Assembly (NCBI GenBank): GCA_020722815.1 | Contig: DYKB01000004.1 | Location: 56,333 to 120,332, forward strand | Direction: 5' to 3' | DNA: 64,000 nt | From: Caldithrix sp. | GTDB taxonomy: Bacteria > Zhuqueibacterota > Zhuqueibacteria > Thermofontimicrobiales > Sulfurfontimicrobiaceae | In this document: positions 9,056 to 17,953 of the stretch, piece after piece | Numbering within the stretch: the first letter of the stretch is position 1 | Layout: every line of letters starts with the position of its first letter | The notes under the pieces: generated by a model | What the model was told of the DNA's origin: nothing | Databases searched by the model: none | The model's input: the letters and a program-made list of their open reading frames with translations, nothing else | Made by a program: the position numbers and the translations under genes

Positions 9056-10015
9056 ATGCAGATATCACTTTTTAGTTCCGCCATTGACCAAAAAGAATTG
9101 GCGATTTCATCTCTAAAAAAACTGGAGTTTATCAAAGCCAGGGACTATTTTACAACAGCTTTTGAGATTGATCCATCCCTGGCTGAGTTGGGAAGTTATT
9201 TAAAAGCATGTGACTTTTTAATAAAAAATATTGATGTTACCAATTTAAATGATAAAAAATCACTGGTCAACGGGCTTAGTAAAATCCGGGAGTTTTATCT
9301 TGCACATGAGATAAATCGTTTCACTTTCAATCTGGTGGAGCAACTGCTCTGTTCAAAAATTATTGATTTATTTCCAGTTGATTATAATGATGTTATCGAT
9401 GAACGGGCTGACGGGATTCATATTAGTTACTGTCATCTGGTTTTATCCCGCTTCATGACTGTTCGGGAGAAATTGCTGCCTTTTTTGGAGACACCAGAGC
9501 GATTCAACAGCAAACTCTGGGGTTATCTTGGCGACGCAACCTGGCAACTGAACTGGGTCGGAGAGGCCGAAAAAGCATATATGCATGCTTTCTTTATTGA
9601 TCCGCGTCAGGTCGATTTTATAAAACTGGTACATCCGAAAATTCTCAGGATTTATGAACAACTACAAAAACCGGGGATCCCTAAAGAAATTGCGCTTTTT
9701 CAAATCCCAATCGAATGCTGGTTAAATGGCATTTTTCGCATTCCAAAAGGTGAAAATTTAATTGTGTACCATGCGCAACAGACGCTGAATCAGGAATTTA
9801 AAGCGCCGGGGAATGATTCAGCGCTAAAATATCTTCATTTTGCGCTCTGGCTCTATCTGGATCAGGCGGGTGTATTGCCATCGATGGATTTTCGGGCACG
9901 CGAGCAGATGCAACAAATTGACCCGGCATTATTTGAGCGTTATTTAAATCGGATTGATCCGCCGCGAATAAAAACAACCGATTTTTATAAAAAAACGACA
10001 TTTCTCGAAACTTAA
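9056..10015 (+). CDS. Hypothetical TPR-like protein
   Basis: I do not recognise a specific family for this 319-aa protein. Residues about 10-60 (LKKLEFIKARDYFTTAFEIDP) and about 165-190 (GEAEKAYMHAFFIDP) look like TPR-type helical hairpins, so it may be a scaffold or binding protein. There is no signal peptide or membrane segment, suggesting a cytoplasmic location. It ends 24 bp before the acyl-CoA ligase start on the same strand, so the two probably share a transcript. No clear ribosome binding site precedes the ATG. Confidence 0.65.
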   Translation: MQISLFSSAIDQKELAISSLKKLEFIKARDYFTTAFEIDPSLAELGSYLKACDFLIKNIDVTNLNDKKSLVNGLSKIREFYLAHEINRFTFNLVEQLLCSKIIDLFPVDYNDVIDERADGIHISYCHLVLSRFMTVREKLLPFLETPERFNSKLWGYLGDATWQLNWVGEAEKAYMHAFFIDPRQVDFIKLVHPKILRIYEQLQKPGIPKEIALFQIPIECWLNGIFRIPKGENLIVYHAQQTLNQEFKAPGNDSALKYLHFALWLYLDQAGVLPSMDFRAREQMQQIDPALFERYLNRIDPPRIKTTDFYKKTTFLET

Positions 10016-10039
10016 TTTTAAACGAAGAGGTAAGCGAAT

Positions 10040-11599
10040 ATGACAAATTTAGCAGGAATTTTAAGCGAAGCTGCCCAAAAGTACGCTGAACTACCGGCGG
10101 TTTCTTTTATGGGACAGACGACAACTTATAAAGAACTCAATGGTGCGGCCAACAAAGTGGCGCACGCTCTCAAGGAAATGGGCGTGGGCAAAGGCGATCG
10201 GGTGGCTGTCTATTGCATCAATTCGCCCTACTTTGTCGCCAGCTATTTTGGCATACTGAAACTGGGGGCGACGGTGGTGACAATTAATTTATTACTCCAT
10301 CCGGAAGAAGTTGCCTATATCCTGAAAGATTCTGGAACGAAAGTCGTGATCTTTTTTGAAAAATTCGATGCGGCCATTGCTGCGATTAAAGATAAATTAC
10401 CGGATTTACAACATCTCATCGTAATCGGGCAAACAGATAAAGTAGCTGCAAAAACCATGGGGGAAATCATGCAGCAAATGCCCCCAACGCCGGTAGAAGT
10501 CGAGGTTGCTCCCCAAAATGAGGTGGCGGCCATTTTATATACGTCCGGAACAACAGGAAATCCAAAAGGCGCCATGTTAACACATTATAATCTCATGAGT
10601 AATTCCAGTTCGGTGGCGTATTCACTCGGCATTAAATCGAACGACATCTTGCTAACGGTCTTACCCATGTTCCATTCCTTTGCCATGACCTGTTGCATGA
10701 TTACGCCAATCACCCAGGGCGCGCAAATTGTGGCTGTTCCCCGTTTTGATCCCACTTTGGTGGCCGATACCATTCAGGCGACAAAAGCCACGCTCTTTTT
10801 CGGTGTTCCCAGTATGTATGTGGTTTTGATGCAGTTGCCGGAAGAAAAAATCACGGCTTTTTCAACTATCCGTTATGCCATTTCAGGTGGCGCTGCCATG
10901 CCCAAAGAAGTGATGACGAATTTTGAAAAGAAATTTAAATTTTTAATTTATGAAGGTGATGGCCCCACCGAGTGCTCACCCGTGACAACGGTTAATCCCA
11001 TCGGGGGTAAAAAGAAATTAGGTTCCATTGGATTACCAATTCGCGACGTCGAAATGAAAATTGTGGATGATAACGGGAAAGAGCTCCCCAATAATACCAT
11101 TGGCGAAATCATTGTTCGCGGGCCCAATGTGATGAAAGGCTATTATAATCTTCCCGAAGCGACCCAAGAGTCATTTTTTGGTGAATGGTTCCGTACCGGC
11201 GATCTGGGCGAAAAAGATGATGCGGGATATTTCTATATTCTGGATCGCAAAAAGGACATGATTATTGTCAATGGCATCAATGTTTATCCCCGCCATGTGG
11301 AGGAAGTAATTTATAAACATCCCGCCGTCACTGAAGTGGCCGTAATCGGACTTCCACACCTCCGGTCCGGGGAAATGGTCGTGGCGTATGTTGTTCTCAA
11401 ACCAGGGATGCAGGTGACAGCGCTGGAAATTCGGAAGTTCTGTCTCCAGCATCTAGGTCGTTTTCAGGTACCGAAAAAAATAGTTTTCATCGATGCCCTT
11501 CCCAAAAACGCAACAGGTAAAATTTTAAAGCGTGAATTGAGAAAACAGGGCGAAATCGAGCGGGGCATTGCATTTGAAGATGAAGAAGATGAAATTTAG
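10040..11599 (+). CDS. AMP-dependent synthetase/ligase (long-chain acyl-CoA ligase type)
   Basis: This 519-aa adenylate-forming enzyme should activate a carboxylic acid, probably a fatty acid, with ATP and CoA. The AMP-binding P-loop reads YTSGTTGNPKGAM (about residues 177-189). The adenine/substrate motif reads DGPTECSP, where many relatives have YGxTE. The hinge region GEWFRTGDLG and DRKKDMIIVNGINVYP follow, and the C-terminal catalytic lysine lies in KNATGKILKREL. A GAAGAGG box precedes the ATG. It follows the TPR-like gene by 24 bp. The specific substrate cannot be read from sequence. Confidence 0.9.
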   Translation: MTNLAGILSEAAQKYAELPAVSFMGQTTTYKELNGAANKVAHALKEMGVGKGDRVAVYCINSPYFVASYFGILKLGATVVTINLLLHPEEVAYILKDSGTKVVIFFEKFDAAIAAIKDKLPDLQHLIVIGQTDKVAAKTMGEIMQQMPPTPVEVEVAPQNEVAAILYTSGTTGNPKGAMLTHYNLMSNSSSVAYSLGIKSNDILLTVLPMFHSFAMTCCMITPITQGAQIVAVPRFDPTLVADTIQATKATLFFGVPSMYVVLMQLPEEKITAFSTIRYAISGGAAMPKEVMTNFEKKFKFLIYEGDGPTECSPVTTVNPIGGKKKLGSIGLPIRDVEMKIVDDNGKELPNNTIGEIIVRGPNVMKGYYNLPEATQESFFGEWFRTGDLGEKDDAGYFYILDRKKDMIIVNGINVYPRHVEEVIYKHPAVTEVAVIGLPHLRSGEMVVAYVVLKPGMQVTALEIRKFCLQHLGRFQVPKKIVFIDALPKNATGKILKRELRKQGEIERGIAFEDEEDEI

Positions 11600-11643
11600 G
11601 GGCTTAATGCTTAATATTGCTTTCAGAATAAAATAAATATATA

Positions 11644-11862
11644 ACCTAAAATTCTAAAATAGAAATTTATGATGTTGTGAATCAATGAAAGCCCCCCTCC
11701 TGCCTCCCCAAAATTCCAAAAAACGGAATTTGGGGGAGAGAACCAAACTGCCACTCCCCCATTTTCGCTTTCTAAAAATAGGGGAAATACAGCGGGGGTC
11801 AATTTCTAACCGAAAACGACCTCACAAGTTAACAATAAACTTTTCATGATAGAATTTCAGGT
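11644..11862 (+). mobile_element. MITE-like element, family A, copy 1
   Basis: A 219-bp element lies between ACCTAAAATTCTAAAAT and the mirrored terminus ending AGAATTTCAGGT. Internally two hairpins repeat the pattern C-run, short A/T stem, G-run. It closely matches 16810-17024 and 36787-37001. It begins about 45 bp after the acyl-CoA ligase stop and contains no gene. Confidence 0.8.
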
Positions 11863-11873
11863 ATAAAAATAAA

Positions 11874-11915
11874 AAAAGCGCGAAATTGACTATAAAAATC
11901 GAATTTCGCGCTTTT
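11874..11915 (-). terminator. Strong intrinsic terminator (minus strand, possibly bidirectional)
   Basis: AAAAGCGCGAAATT and AATTTCGCGCTTTT form a 14-bp perfect stem. On the minus strand it is followed by a run of seven T. No annotated minus-strand gene ends here, so it either terminates an unrecognised transcript from 11916-12110 or acts on the plus-strand ligase transcript. Confidence 0.7.
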
Positions 11916-12115
11916 AAATACAACCGAATGCTCTTTTTCCAACAAGCTACATGCATGAAAAAAATCCGACAGTTTTGTGCCCAAAAGAACAGAAACTTCT
12001 GAACTCAACTCACACCGCCTGATTTCTCCATCAACTTTATCGAAATAATGGAAATAGTGCCGGGTTGTACAAATCATTGTAATGGTTAACCAATTGTGCG
12101 TTTTTTACGTATCAT

Positions 12116-12308
12116 ATTGATTAACGATTGATGATTAACGATTTTTGATTTTTGAAGCCAAAAATCTACTTCGCATATCTAAAATCGTCAATCCTTGTTC
12201 TGAAATCAGATTTAAAATTGATTAACGATTCATGATTAACAATTTTTGATTTTTGAAGGCAAGAATCCACTTCGTAAATCTAAAATCGTTAATCCTTGTT
12301 CTGAAATC
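12116..12308. repeat. Tandem duplication of about 101 bp (two copies)
   Basis: The block starting ATTGATTAACGATT at 12116 recurs at 12217 with few differences, and both copies end CCTTGTTCTGAAATCA. Each copy also has internal GATTAACGATT repeats. It lies beyond the 3' end of the minus-strand PHP gene and codes for nothing recognisable. Confidence 0.75.
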
Positions 12309-12336
12309 AAAAAAGATAATGATGCATATAATATCA

Positions 12337-13182
12337 TCAGAACTTTTTATGCGCATTTACTCGCGTTGGTATCATCGCCGGTCGGGCAACTCGTGCCGGA
12401 AATGTAAATGGACTGAGCAAGAGCTGTTTAAATTGCCGAATATGATAAGGCGTAATATTATACTTCAACGCAATCTTTCGAATAAATGTTTTGGTCCAGT
12501 ACGGCAGTTTAAACATCGCCCAGACACTAATCCAGGCTAATTTCAGGAACGGAAGCGGCGTGCTTTCATATTCAACATGTCCCTCTTTAATGGCGCTGAT
12601 AATCCCTTCAATTGATTTTTCTTCAGCATAGACATAAGAATAAGTAGTTCCAAATTGGTGCACAAAATGCGCATCAGAATTTCCGACCAATGGCAACTGC
12701 TTTTCCTGTGCCATTTTAACGGCTTTTTTATTTAAATTGAACCGTTTTGTATAAAAATGACTGTATTCGATGGCATCAAAACAATCAATATTTTCTTCCA
12801 GATCATCTTCCAAACAAAAATTTGCCTTATAATATGGATGTGGCGCGATAACCAGCATCTGATCATTTTTAATTTTTCGTAAAGTATCAAATGTCAGCAC
12901 ATATTTTTTCATCGAAAAGTTGAGTAATAGCACATGCTTTTTATTAATAAAGCTTTCCACGCCTGGAATTAAAATCAATCCTTTGCTTTTTGCATACTCA
13001 GTCATTTCAGGATCATGATATAACAGTCCATGATGCGTAAATGCAATGGCGTCAAAACCTTTTTCAATAGCTAAATCAATAAATTCTTTTGGCGTCGGCA
13101 TCCCTTTGGTGCCGGTATTTCGTTCTAAAATATCTTCAGAATTATGAAGATGTAAATCGACTTTTAACTTCAAACGTGACAT
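12337..13182 (-). CDS. PHP-domain metal-dependent phosphoesterase-like protein
   Basis: This 281-aa protein starts with the PHP signature VDLHLHNSED (about residues 8-17). Further motifs are FDAIAFTHHG (about 44-53), LIPGVESF and NSDAHF, which carry the metal-binding His and Asp residues of the family. PHP proteins hydrolyse phosphoesters, but this one has no polymerase or histidinol-specific extension, so its substrate is unknown. About 70 C-terminal residues beyond the core are basic and aromatic-rich and may contact a membrane or nucleic acid; that is a guess. The gene has no close same-strand neighbour. Confidence 0.8.
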   Translation of the reverse strand: MSRLKLKVDLHLHNSEDILERNTGTKGMPTPKEFIDLAIEKGFDAIAFTHHGLLYHDPEMTEYAKSKGLILIPGVESFINKKHVLLLNFSMKKYVLTFDTLRKIKNDQMLVIAPHPYYKANFCLEDDLEENIDCFDAIEYSHFYTKRFNLNKKAVKMAQEKQLPLVGNSDAHFVHQFGTTYSYVYAEEKSIEGIISAIKEGHVEYESTPLPFLKLAWISVWAMFKLPYWTKTFIRKIALKYNITPYHIRQFKQLLLSPFTFPARVARPAMIPTRVNAHKKF

Positions 13183-13580
13183 TCCAATTCCCTCAAAAAA
13201 ACCAATTCAGTTTCAGTATTATCAAAATTGAATTCAGACCCCAAAAAGAAGATAGATAAGTTGCGGTAATCACCGTTTCAACTTGCAAAACAGAGGGCAC
13301 TTTTGCTTGGCAATTAATATGCCAATGAGCTTGATTCGCGTCGACAATTCAAGTGGGTCCTAAAAATATGAATTTGTAGCGATATGGAGCAGCAAAAGTG
13401 ACCTGAAACGTCATACAAGCCCCTTGATCCGACAGGCGAATCAATATACGTAAGCTTTGATAACGTAGAAATTTGGACGATTTTAAGACAAATCAGATCC
13501 TGCCAAGCTGTTTCAGGGATTATTTTTTGTATCAAGTTGAGACATTGTTGACTTTTTGGAACCAATATTTCATTTTTTTA
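13183..13580. other. Gene-free stretch between divergent genes
   Basis: This stretch between the PHP gene and the dipeptidase gene shows no convincing ORF. An 83-codon minus-strand frame (13314-13565) has no ribosome binding site and no recognisable motif. Apart from the promoter at its right edge I see nothing specific. Confidence 0.4.
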
Positions 13581-13609
13581 TTGACAGTTGATTTTTTTAT
13601 GTTTAGTTT
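13581..13609 (+). promoter_or_regulatory. Predicted promoter for the dipeptidase gene
   Basis: A perfect TTGACA is followed after 17 nt by the weak -10 TAGTTT, about 40 nt upstream of the dipeptidase start at 13651. Confidence 0.4.
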
Positions 13610-13650
13610 ACTGCTTTATTAATTTGAACTTATTAACTTCGAGGAGAACC

Positions 13651-14883
13651 ATGCAACACACGAATCTGATTTTTGGTATCTTAATTTTATTGGTATTGAT
13701 TATAGGTTGTACGTATATCCCGACACCGGGGGAGCTCGATATCATTGCCAATCGAATTCATCAAAAAGTTTTAACAATTGATTCTCACACCGATACCCCG
13801 CTTCGGTTCATGGATCAGGAATATCGGCTCAATGAACGACATGACCCCCGAAAAAGTGGTGGTAAAGTTGATTTCCCCCGGATGAAAGAAGGCGGACTGG
13901 ATGCTATCTTCTTTGCCGCCTTCATCGGACAGGGGCCACGAACACCCGAAGGGAATGAAAAGGCACAAAATCATGTCCAGGATATTATTGACATGATTCA
14001 CAAGGTGCTTCAAAATAATACCGCCATCGCCGAATTGGCCATCACCCCTCAAGATGCTTATCGGATAGAGAAAAGCGGAAAACGGGCGGTGTATATTGGC
14101 ATTGAAAATGGCTATGCCATTGGCAAAAATATCGGTTTAATACAGAAATTTTACGACCAGGGTGCCCGGTATATCACTTTATCACACACCAGAAACAATG
14201 ATATTTGCGATTCGTCGACCGATGAAGCCGGCCCGGAGCATCACGGATTAAGCGAATTTGGAAAACAAGTGGTTCGGGAGATGAATCGGATCGGGATGCT
14301 GATCGATGTGTCCCATATTTCGGACGAAGCCTTCTATGATGTTCTTGAAGTTTCACAAACGCCGGTTATCGCCTCCCATTCCTGTGCCCGGGCGATTTGT
14401 GACCATCCCCGGAATCTGAATGATGATATGTTGAAAAAACTGGCAGCCAACGGCGGGGTCATTCAAATGTGTATTTTAAGTGCTTATGTGAAAACCCCGG
14501 AACCCAATCCCGAACGCGATGCCGCTTTCAAAGCATTCCGGCAGAAGTACACCAGTTTCGATAACCTTTCAGAAGCTGAACAAAAAGCGGCCCGACAGGA
14601 ATGGTATGCAATCGATCTGCAATATCCGCCCAAATTAGCAACTGTTTCGGATGTTGTCGATCATATTGACCATATTGTGAAAGTAGCCGGGATCGACCAT
14701 GTGGGTATTGGTACTGATTTCGACGGCGGCGGGGGCGTGGATGGCTGCTATGATGTGAGCGAAATGCCCAATATTACGCGTGAACTGGTGAAACGCGGCT
14801 ATTCAGAAAAAGAAATCCGTAAAATTTGGGGTGGCAATTTTATGCGGGTGTTTCGGAAAGTTCAGGAATATTCACAGAAATGA
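13651..14883 (+). CDS. Membrane dipeptidase lipoprotein (peptidase family M19)
   Basis: This 410-aa zinc dipeptidase should cleave dipeptides in the periplasm. It starts with a lipoprotein signal ending LIIGC (Cys20). M19 metal-site motifs are all visible: DSHTDTP (about residue 45), GIENGYA, ITLSHTRNN, the MLIDVSH segment, ASHSCAR followed by CDHPRN, and GIGTDFDGGGG near the C-terminus. A GAGGAG box precedes the ATG at 13651; an upstream extension of the frame to 13588 covers the promoter and is not coding. It is monocistronic. Confidence 0.93.
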   Translation: MQHTNLIFGILILLVLIIGCTYIPTPGELDIIANRIHQKVLTIDSHTDTPLRFMDQEYRLNERHDPRKSGGKVDFPRMKEGGLDAIFFAAFIGQGPRTPEGNEKAQNHVQDIIDMIHKVLQNNTAIAELAITPQDAYRIEKSGKRAVYIGIENGYAIGKNIGLIQKFYDQGARYITLSHTRNNDICDSSTDEAGPEHHGLSEFGKQVVREMNRIGMLIDVSHISDEAFYDVLEVSQTPVIASHSCARAICDHPRNLNDDMLKKLAANGGVIQMCILSAYVKTPEPNPERDAAFKAFRQKYTSFDNLSEAEQKAARQEWYAIDLQYPPKLATVSDVVDHIDHIVKVAGIDHVGIGTDFDGGGGVDGCYDVSEMPNITRELVKRGYSEKEIRKIWGGNFMRVFRKVQEYSQK

Positions 14884-14902
14884 TATGGGTCTATGATTCA
14901 AC

Positions 14903-15062
14903 GAGCCTGTCTGAGAACAAAAAAATTGGCCTGAAATAACCTTGCGAAGGTTAAAGCAGCACAATATTTAGATTAAAATCGAAATGATAATCTATATATA
15001 GTTTTCCCCATTCAAAAACCTTCGCAAGGTGAGTTCTCCAAAGTTCAGGGTTCTCTGTCAGG
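14903..15062 (-). mobile_element. MITE-like element, family B, copy 2 (reverse orientation)
   Basis: Reverse-complementing this stretch reproduces the element at 417-564 almost base for base, including the paired AACCTTGCGAAGGTT/AACCTTCGCAAGGTT blocks and GAGCCTGTC...GAGAAC terminus. The right terminus is less clean and contains an extra short segment before TTCTCTGTCAGG. It starts about 20 bp after the dipeptidase stop. Confidence 0.75.
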
Positions 15063-15153
15063 TTAACGATGAACGACAAACCCCGAATAAGGAACTTTAT
15101 TAATCCCTTCCTTTGTCAAATAACCTACCGAACGAAAGATAAGAGAGAAAACG

Positions 15154-16737
15154 ATGGCGGAAAAATTTATCTTGGCCCATGATATGGGGACCAGTGCGAA
15201 TAAGGCAGTTTTAGTGACAATTAGCGGTCAAATTATCGGAACGATTCAAAAAGAGTATCCACTTTATCATCCCGCACCAGGATTTGCGGAACAGGAGCCA
15301 TTGGATTGGTGGCAGGGCGTCTGTGATGCCACTCAGGAAGTTATGGTCAAAACGGGGGTCAAACCGGAGCAGATTGCCGGGATTACCTTCTCCTCACAAA
15401 CACAAAGCCTGATACCCGTTGACGAAAAAGGTAATCCCTTAATGCGTTCCATCACCTGGCTGGATACGCGCAGTGCGCAGATCATTCACGAAAAACTCTG
15501 GACGCCCCCACGTATCATGGGGTATAACATTTTCCATCTTTTGCGATTTTTATGGATTACCGGGGGAAGTCCGGGCCATACGGGTAAAGACCAGATTGGC
15601 AAGATTTTATGGCTCCGGCAACACAAACCTGAAATTTTTAATAAAACATATAAGTATCTGGATGCCAAAGATTTTATCCTCTACAAACTAACTGGAAACA
15701 TGATCACTTCGGCTGACCTGGCCTACATTTGGTGGTTCATGGATAGCCGAAAAAATCGGAATCAGTGGCATCCAACATTGTGTAAATTAGCCGGTATTTC
15801 GCCCAAACAGTTGCCTGAAATCAAGTCAAGTGCCGCTCAGGCTGGGGAATTGACAGTTACCGCCGCCAAAGAACTCGGCCTGATTCCTGGGACCCCCGTC
15901 ATGAATGGTGCCGGTGATTTAGCATCCGCAGCAGTCGGTTCCGGTGCACTTGAAAATGGTGAACTCCATATCCGGATTGGTACCAGTGGGGGGGTGGCGG
16001 GTCATTTTGCCAAAAGAAAAATTGATCTGGCGCATTATGCCGGCTGCATTGGCAGTGCCTATCCGGAAAAATATTATCTCGGCATTGCGCATCAGGAGAC
16101 GGCGGGGATTTGTCTGGAATGGCTCAAAAATAATCTGCTCTATCATAAAGAATTGCTGAAGAAGGAACGCCAGGTTGAGGAAATTTTCCCCATTTTTGAT
16201 CAAATGGCGGAGCAAGTGTCCCCCGGTGCCAGCGGATTGATTTTTACTCCCTGGATGTATGGCGAAAGATGTCCGCTGGATAACCATTACGTTCGGGCGG
16301 GCCTGTTCAATGTGGGATTAAATCACTCCCGGGAACATATTATCCGTGCCGTGCTGGAAGGAATTGCGTTCAATACCCGCTGGGCCATGGAGACGCTGGA
16401 AAATCTCTATCAGCCAGTGACGCAACTCAATATTGTGGGCGGCGGTGCTAAAAGTGATATCTGGTGCCAAATAGTGGCAGATATTACCAATCGCAAAATC
16501 AACCAGGTCGCTGATCCACAGCATTCCAATGCAAAAGGCGTGGCTTTACTGGCCAGCCTGACTTTAGGACACCTTTCAACCTTTCTGGATATTAAAAAAT
16601 ATATCCAGATTAAACGGCAATTCGTCCCCAATCCGGACAATCGGCGGCTGTATGATGGCCTCTTCCGTGAATTTAAAAATTTATATTTTCAGAATAAAAA
16701 TTGGTATAAGCGGATGAATAAATACGGAATCAAATGA
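15154..16737 (+). CDS. FGGY-family carbohydrate kinase (xylulokinase-like)
   Basis: This 527-aa kinase should phosphorylate a sugar or sugar alcohol with ATP. The N-terminal FGGY domain opens with the phosphate-binding segment AHDMGTSANKAVL. The catalytic-site region GAGDLASAAVGSG (about residues 251-263) carries the expected Asp. The C-terminal domain has GLIFTPWMYGERCP and the adenine-binding NIVGGGAKSDIWCQI. The length suits xylulokinase/gluconokinase-type members. No sugar transporter or isomerase is adjacent, so the substrate is unknown. A GAGAGA-type site lies before the ATG. Confidence 0.87.
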   Translation: MAEKFILAHDMGTSANKAVLVTISGQIIGTIQKEYPLYHPAPGFAEQEPLDWWQGVCDATQEVMVKTGVKPEQIAGITFSSQTQSLIPVDEKGNPLMRSITWLDTRSAQIIHEKLWTPPRIMGYNIFHLLRFLWITGGSPGHTGKDQIGKILWLRQHKPEIFNKTYKYLDAKDFILYKLTGNMITSADLAYIWWFMDSRKNRNQWHPTLCKLAGISPKQLPEIKSSAAQAGELTVTAAKELGLIPGTPVMNGAGDLASAAVGSGALENGELHIRIGTSGGVAGHFAKRKIDLAHYAGCIGSAYPEKYYLGIAHQETAGICLEWLKNNLLYHKELLKKERQVEEIFPIFDQMAEQVSPGASGLIFTPWMYGERCPLDNHYVRAGLFNVGLNHSREHIIRAVLEGIAFNTRWAMETLENLYQPVTQLNIVGGGAKSDIWCQIVADITNRKINQVADPQHSNAKGVALLASLTLGHLSTFLDIKKYIQIKRQFVPNPDNRRLYDGLFREFKNLYFQNKNWYKRMNKYGIK

Positions 16738-16787
16738 GAAATTTAGTAAGAATTAGTGAACGTGGTTTAAGGGAAAATTAGCGCTTT

Positions 16788-16798
16788 GCGTGATGCGT
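16788..16798 (+). repeat. Dispersed short motif GCGTGATGCGT
   Basis: The motif recurs in intergenic DNA at 21381-21391 and 38000-38010, with a one-base variant near 29705-29716. The three other sites are preceded by CGTAAT or CGTCAT, whereas here CGTAATT follows the motif. It looks like the core of a worn short repeat family. Confidence 0.4.
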
Positions 16799-16809
16799 GA
16801 ATCGTAATT

Positions 16810-17024
16810 ACCTGAAATTCTAAAATGGAAACAAATGACGTTCGGAATCAATGACGAACCCCCTCCTGCCTCCCCCAAATTCCAAAAAGCGGAATTTGGG
16901 GGAGAGAAACGCTGGTTCTCTCCCCCATTTTCGCTTTCTGAAAATGGGGGAGATACAGACGGGGTCAATTTTTCACCAAAAACAACTTCACCAAAGAAAA
17001 ACGCTTCATTTAAGAATTCCAGGA
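16810..17024 (+). mobile_element. MITE-like element, family A, copy 2
   Basis: The left terminus ACCTGAAATTCTAAAATGG is mirrored on the right by a slightly diverged TTCATTTAAGAATTCCAGG. The two C-run/G-run hairpins are intact. It is 215 bp long, lies after the FGGY kinase stop and has no coding capacity of its own. Confidence 0.8.
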
Positions 17025-17030
17025 ATTAAA

Positions 17031-17066
17031 CAAAAAGGGCCTATTGTAATCAATAAGCCCTTTTTT
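17031..17066. terminator. Bidirectional intrinsic terminator
   Basis: AAAAAGGGC...ATTG pairs with CAAT...GCCCTTTTTT, with T-runs available in both directions. It sits between the convergent FGGY kinase and barrel-protein genes. Confidence 0.65.
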
Positions 17067-17088
17067 ATCTATTAAATTTTTAAAAAAT

Positions 17089-17820
17089 TTAGAAAGTCAT
17101 GAAATAAGTAGCCATCAACAGCAGATCTGGCGAACCATCATCCAGACCCAGGCCCAGACCACCACGAATCCGACTGGTTGGTGATAACTCGTAATCAGCA
17201 CCACCGCTTAACATCATTGCATTAATTTCGGTTTCCATGGACCATTCACCCACAACATTGAGTTGCGGATTGACTGGATAAATCAGACCAGCTGCCAAAC
17301 GGATTGAATTTTCATAATCTGATTTAACTTCAACAAAATTCAATCCCACATTCCCTGTAATGACCATACCATTACTCAGAGGGTGACGTAATGCTGCAAA
17401 AGCACCAAAATTCATTTTTCCGCCACCGACTTCTTCTTTACCGATTGGCAATGTAACATAGGCACCAGCCGAAGCTTTTAGATTGTTTAATGGCAATAAA
17501 TAGCGACCAGCAACAAACAGATCACTTAATCCCGATTTACCATCGCCATTTTTATTACTCCATTTGGTGAAGCCAAGAGCACCACCGACTTCCAAATTTG
17601 GATTCACACCATAACCACCTTGTGCTCCAATATTCATTGATGAAAAGCCATCATAACTGGCATAATGAATACCGGCCTGACCGTACATGGTTTTTGTAAT
17701 TGGCGAATCATAAAAAAATGACTGGAATAACTTCACATCATCTTTGGTATCCTGGGCGAAATTGGTTCCAATAGCGAAAACGAACAGTATAATTAATAAC
17801 AAGCTGAAATTCCGAGACAT
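17089..17820 (-). CDS. Outer-membrane beta-barrel protein
   Basis: A signal peptide (about residues 1-23, ending NFAQ) is followed by alternating amphipathic strands with many Gly and Tyr residues, and the chain ends in aromatic Phe (ATYFMTF), the classic outer-membrane insertion signal. The roughly 243-aa product would form a small barrel of about 8-12 strands. No specific family is recognisable. I chose the second ATG (MSRNF) because GGGAGGG lies directly before it; an upstream ATG four codons earlier overlaps that site. An ideal promoter lies upstream. Confidence 0.8.
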   Translation of the reverse strand: MSRNFSLLLIILFVFAIGTNFAQDTKDDVKLFQSFFYDSPITKTMYGQAGIHYASYDGFSSMNIGAQGGYGVNPNLEVGGALGFTKWSNKNGDGKSGLSDLFVAGRYLLPLNNLKASAGAYVTLPIGKEEVGGGKMNFGAFAALRHPLSNGMVITGNVGLNFVEVKSDYENSIRLAAGLIYPVNPQLNVVGEWSMETEINAMMLSGGADYELSPTSRIRGGLGLGLDDGSPDLLLMATYFMTF

Positions 17821-17910
17821 AGTCCCTCCCATTTAACATTACATAAATTAAACAATTAACTTCCCCATTGCTCCAATTAAACGGGGTCAATCATGAATTA
17901 AAAACGGTTG

Positions 17911-17939
17911 AAAATACATAATTAATAATTAAAAGTCAA
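17911..17939 (-). promoter_or_regulatory. Predicted promoter for the barrel-protein gene
   Basis: On the minus strand TTGACT is followed after 17 nt by TATTTT, giving a leader of about 85 nt to the start at 17820. Confidence 0.5.
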
Positions 17940-17953
17940 TATTTTTTTGATTT

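Noticed and set aside
11844-12077. 77-codon minus-strand frame
   Set aside because: It reads through a strong terminator hairpin and into repeat family A; no family resemblance or binding site.
13314-13565. 83-codon minus-strand frame between the PHP and dipeptidase genes
   Set aside because: No ribosome binding site, unusual composition and no recognisable motif.
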